Position numbers and translations under genes: made by a program
Shown here: piece after piece, positions 5,694-7,582 of the stretch
How positions within the stretch are numbered: the stretch's first letter is position 1
Layout of the letters: every line of letters begins with the position of its first letter
The notes under the pieces: model-generated
The model's database searches: none
Told to the model about the DNA's origin: nothing
Seen by the model: only the letters and a program-made list of their open reading frames with translations
Assembly (NCBI GenBank): GCA_023145975.1
Contig: JAGLCZ010000389.1
Coordinates: 1-7,582, forward strand
Direction: 5' to 3'
Length of the DNA stretch: 7,582 nt
DNA from: Candidatus Hydrogenedentota bacterium
Lineage (GTDB): Bacteria > Hydrogenedentota > Hydrogenedentia > Hydrogenedentales > CAITNO01

Positions 5694-6766
5694 ACAGTGA
5701 AAATCAGATTTTAAGACTAAGTACATCTCCCCATCTCAAGGCCAATGAAGATGTTCCTGCTATCATGTTTAATGTGGTTATGGCACTTATTCCTGTGGCT
5801 TTATTTGCCATAGTATCCTTTGGAATAAGTGCGTTCTTCGTGATTGCAACGAGCACAGTTGCTTGCGTACTTACAGAACACCTATCCTGTGTAATTGCAA
5901 AAAAAACTACAAGCATCAGAGATTGGAGTGCGGTCGTTACCGGAATTATTTTAGGGCTTACACTCCCGCCTGGAACCCCACTCTGGATAGCAGCACTAGG
6001 TGGAGTTTTTGGCGTTGGAATGGCAAAAGTTCTTTTCGGCGGTATTGGCTGTAATTGCTTTAATCCCGCTCTGGTGGGTCGCGCCTTCCTGCAAATCGCT
6101 TTTCCAGTAGCAATAACAACATGGACACCATCCATGTTACCGGGACGTTTCACACACCTCATTCCTTCTACTTTGACCACACCTTTTATGAAAATGAATT
6201 TGGAGGGGGTAAACAATTATATTGATACCGCATTAGCGACCACTGGTGTGGATGGCTGGTCAGGTGCCACCCCCCTCTCCATGTGGAAGTTTGCTGACAC
6301 GCCTCAATTCGAATCAAGTGTTCGACTCTTTACCGGTATGGTTCCCGGTTCTACAGGCGAAACCGCCTCCTGGCTTATTATTCTATGTGGTCTCTATTTG
6401 ATCTGGCGTAAGATGATGAATTGGCGTATCACTGCGGGTATGTTGCTGAGCGCATTTTTGCTGAGTGGTGCGTTCTGGCTCACTGATCGTGCAGCTTATC
6501 CGGACCCCGTATTTATGCTGTTTTCCGGCGGACTAATCTTCGGTGCCACATTCATGGCAACCGACATGGTTGCATCACCTATGACATCAGCAGGGGTCTG
6601 GGTATACGGTGCCTTTATTGGAATAGTTACGGTGGTAATTCGTATTTTTGGTGCCTTGCCCGAAGGGGTAATGTTTGCCATCTTGCTGGGTAATGCAGTT
6701 TCGCCGCTGATTAACCAAATAACACAGCCACGCGTTTACGGAATTACCCGTAAAAGGAAAGCATAA
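5690..6766 (+). CDS. rnfD: Rnf complex subunit RnfD (membrane flavoprotein, NqrB/RnfD family)
   Basis: 358-residue integral membrane subunit with roughly nine or ten hydrophobic helices, the usual length for RnfD. The start typical of the family (SPHLKANEDVPAIMFNVV, 13-30) follows a short polar N-terminus. Other conserved blocks are GCNCFNPALVGRAFL (120-134) and GATFMATDMVASPMTS (285-300). The sequence VDGWSGATPL (187-196) contains the SGAT motif whose threonine, here T194, carries covalently bound FMN attached by ApbE in characterised RnfD and NqrB proteins; D188 satisfies the Dxx-SGAT form. The protein is thought to take part in transmembrane electron flow and ion translocation. The ATG overlaps the rnfC TGA (ATGA) and follows a strong ribosome binding site; rnfG starts two bases after its TAA. 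No apbE gene is present in the window. Confidence 0.96.
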   Translation: MNSENQILRLSTSPHLKANEDVPAIMFNVVMALIPVALFAIVSFGISAFFVIATSTVACVLTEHLSCVIAKKTTSIRDWSAVVTGIILGLTLPPGTPLWIAALGGVFGVGMAKVLFGGIGCNCFNPALVGRAFLQIAFPVAITTWTPSMLPGRFTHLIPSTLTTPFMKMNLEGVNNYIDTALATTGVDGWSGATPLSMWKFADTPQFESSVRLFTGMVPGSTGETASWLIILCGLYLIWRKMMNWRITAGMLLSAFLLSGAFWLTDRAAYPDPVFMLFSGGLIFGATFMATDMVASPMTSAGVWVYGAFIGIVTVVIRIFGALPEGVMFAILLGNAVSPLINQITQPRVYGITRKRKA

Positions 6767-6768
6767 TT

Positions 6769-7458
6769 ATGGCATCAACAACACAACCCGCGAAAGATTT
6801 TCAGGTATCTTCAAGTACAAACAGCTTATCCATGATAGGAACTCTTGGAGGAATTGCACTCATATCCGGCCTTTTGTTGGCAATAGTTTATCAGGGAACC
6901 TCTGATATTATTATGCGTAATCGTGCACAACGTACCAGTGCGGCCGTATTGGATATTCTGCCAGGTGCTGTAAGCCAACAACTGTTTACTGTATCTATAC
7001 CCGGCAATAACGGGAAAACGATCCCGCAAAATATCTACGGGGGCTATGATCGTACCGGCAAGCTGATAGGCGTAGCTCTGGAAGCATCTGATAATGGCGG
7101 CTATGGCGGTGAAATACGACTTCTTTATGGATACCTGCCCGATAAGGAACAAGTTTCAGGGATGAAAGTGTTGTTGTCAAAAGAAACGCCTGGTTTGGGC
7201 GACCGTATTAAATCTGATCCTGTTTTTCTCGCCAATTTTAATGGCTTGGATGTCGCCCTCAATAAAGATTCAGAAATATTAAAAAATCCCATCTCCTATT
7301 CCAAACCGGGCGCCGATAAAGGTCCGGGACAAATTGAAGGTATTTCCGGTGCTACCATTTCCTCAAAGGCGGTAACACGAGCAATGAACAGCAGTACAAG
7401 TTCCCTGCTTCCCATTGTGCATGAAATGCTGGATGAATTGAAGAAAGGCGGCAAATGA
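6769..7458 (+). CDS. rnfG: Rnf complex subunit RnfG (covalent flavoprotein, FMN-binding domain)
   Basis: 229-residue subunit with one N-terminal membrane helix (about 21-41) after a polar 19-residue stretch, and a soluble domain expected outside the cytoplasmic membrane. The FMN-binding domain contains KETPGLGDRI (138-147), typical of RnfG/NqrC, and IEGISGATISSKAV (189-202), in which T196 of SGAT is the expected covalent FMN attachment site. The first position of the usual Dxx-SGAT recognition motif is E190 rather than aspartate. The start at ATG 6769 is supported by AAGGA (6754-6758) ten bases upstream, within the end of rnfD. The stop overlaps the rnfE start. The length is normal for the family, and no frame disruption is seen. 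Confidence 0.95.
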   Translation: MASTTQPAKDFQVSSSTNSLSMIGTLGGIALISGLLLAIVYQGTSDIIMRNRAQRTSAAVLDILPGAVSQQLFTVSIPGNNGKTIPQNIYGGYDRTGKLIGVALEASDNGGYGGEIRLLYGYLPDKEQVSGMKVLLSKETPGLGDRIKSDPVFLANFNGLDVALNKDSEILKNPISYSKPGADKGPGQIEGISGATISSKAVTRAMNSSTSSLLPIVHEMLDELKKGGK

Positions 7459-7582
7459 GTACCCAAGAAAAAACAATCCCCTCATTGGATATCTTCCTGC
7501 GCGGATTATGGCAGGAAAACCCGGTGTTCGTCATGCTCCTCGGCATGTGTCCCACTCTGGCAGTAACCAATAAAGTAATCAA
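7455..7582 (+). CDS. rnfE: Rnf complex subunit RnfE (NqrD/RnfE family), N-terminal 42 codons, cut by right edge
   Basis: The ATG at 7455 overlaps the rnfG TGA (ATGA), and the frame stays open to the end of the window. The 42 visible residues contain FLRGLWQENPVFVMLLGMCP followed by TLAVTNKVI, the characteristic start of RnfE/RsxE: a short amphipathic lead, then the first membrane helix with the conserved Leu-Gly-x-Cys-Pro sequence. The cysteine at residue 32 corresponds to the half-helix cysteine that, with its counterpart in RnfA, is proposed to hold an intramembrane iron centre in Rnf/NQR structures. AAAGG (7444-7448) precedes the start by six bases. Full-length family members are about 200 residues. 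Confidence 0.93.
   Translation, partial: MSTQEKTIPSLDIFLRGLWQENPVFVMLLGMCPTLAVTNKVI

Noticed and set aside
3425..7582. Na+-translocating NADH:quinone reductase (NQR) rather than Rnf
   Set aside because: The homologous B/C/D/E-type subunits are shared, but the polyferredoxin RnfB and the two [4Fe-4S] motifs in RnfC are specific to Rnf, and no NqrA or NqrF-like sequence is present.

Overview
The window shows two gene sets that diverge from a roughly 400-base AT-rich intergenic region (3020-3424). On the minus strand, reading leftwards, are a cytoplasmic glycerophosphodiester phosphodiesterase (GDPD family), a sodium:solute symporter (SSS/SLC5 family) and the first 195 codons of the replication-associated AAA+ ATPase RarA (MgsA), which runs off the left edge. 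Consecutive genes in this set overlap by four bases, so they look like one translationally coupled operon. On the plus strand is an rnf operon, rnfB-rnfC-rnfD-rnfG-rnfE, with rnfE cut by the right edge and rnfA presumably next. It encodes the membrane-bound Rnf complex (ferredoxin:NAD+ oxidoreductase), which pumps Na+ or H+.

The organism is most likely an anaerobic or facultatively anaerobic bacterium that uses Shine-Dalgarno initiation. The order B-C-D-G-E differs from the enterobacterial A-B-C-D-G-E and the clostridial C-D-G-E-A-B. From memory it resembles Bacteroidota and some other FCB/PVC-type lineages, as does the short RnfC without an alanine-rich tail. Base composition of the genes looks intermediate, while the intergenic region is clearly AT-rich. 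Assignment to a phylum is inference; no rRNA or other marker lies in the window.

RnfB and RnfC carry the iron-sulfur clusters that accept electrons from ferredoxin and pass them towards NAD+. RnfD and RnfG each carry the SGAT motif whose threonine is covalently flavinylated in this family. RnfE (with RnfA, out of view) is a membrane subunit. If this Rnf pumps Na+, the gradient would drive the divergently encoded symporter. The sequence suggests this link but does not prove it.

No classic defence, mobile or CRISPR system is visible, and most of the window is ordinary core metabolism. The points worth a second look are: an RnfB whose C-terminal ferredoxin module has lost all four cysteines of one [4Fe-4S] cluster and kept the four of the other; two successive TTG starts with strong Shine-Dalgarno sites; a cysteine-containing 15-codon reading frame ending on the preferred rnfB start codon; and inverted repeats in the divergent promoter region.
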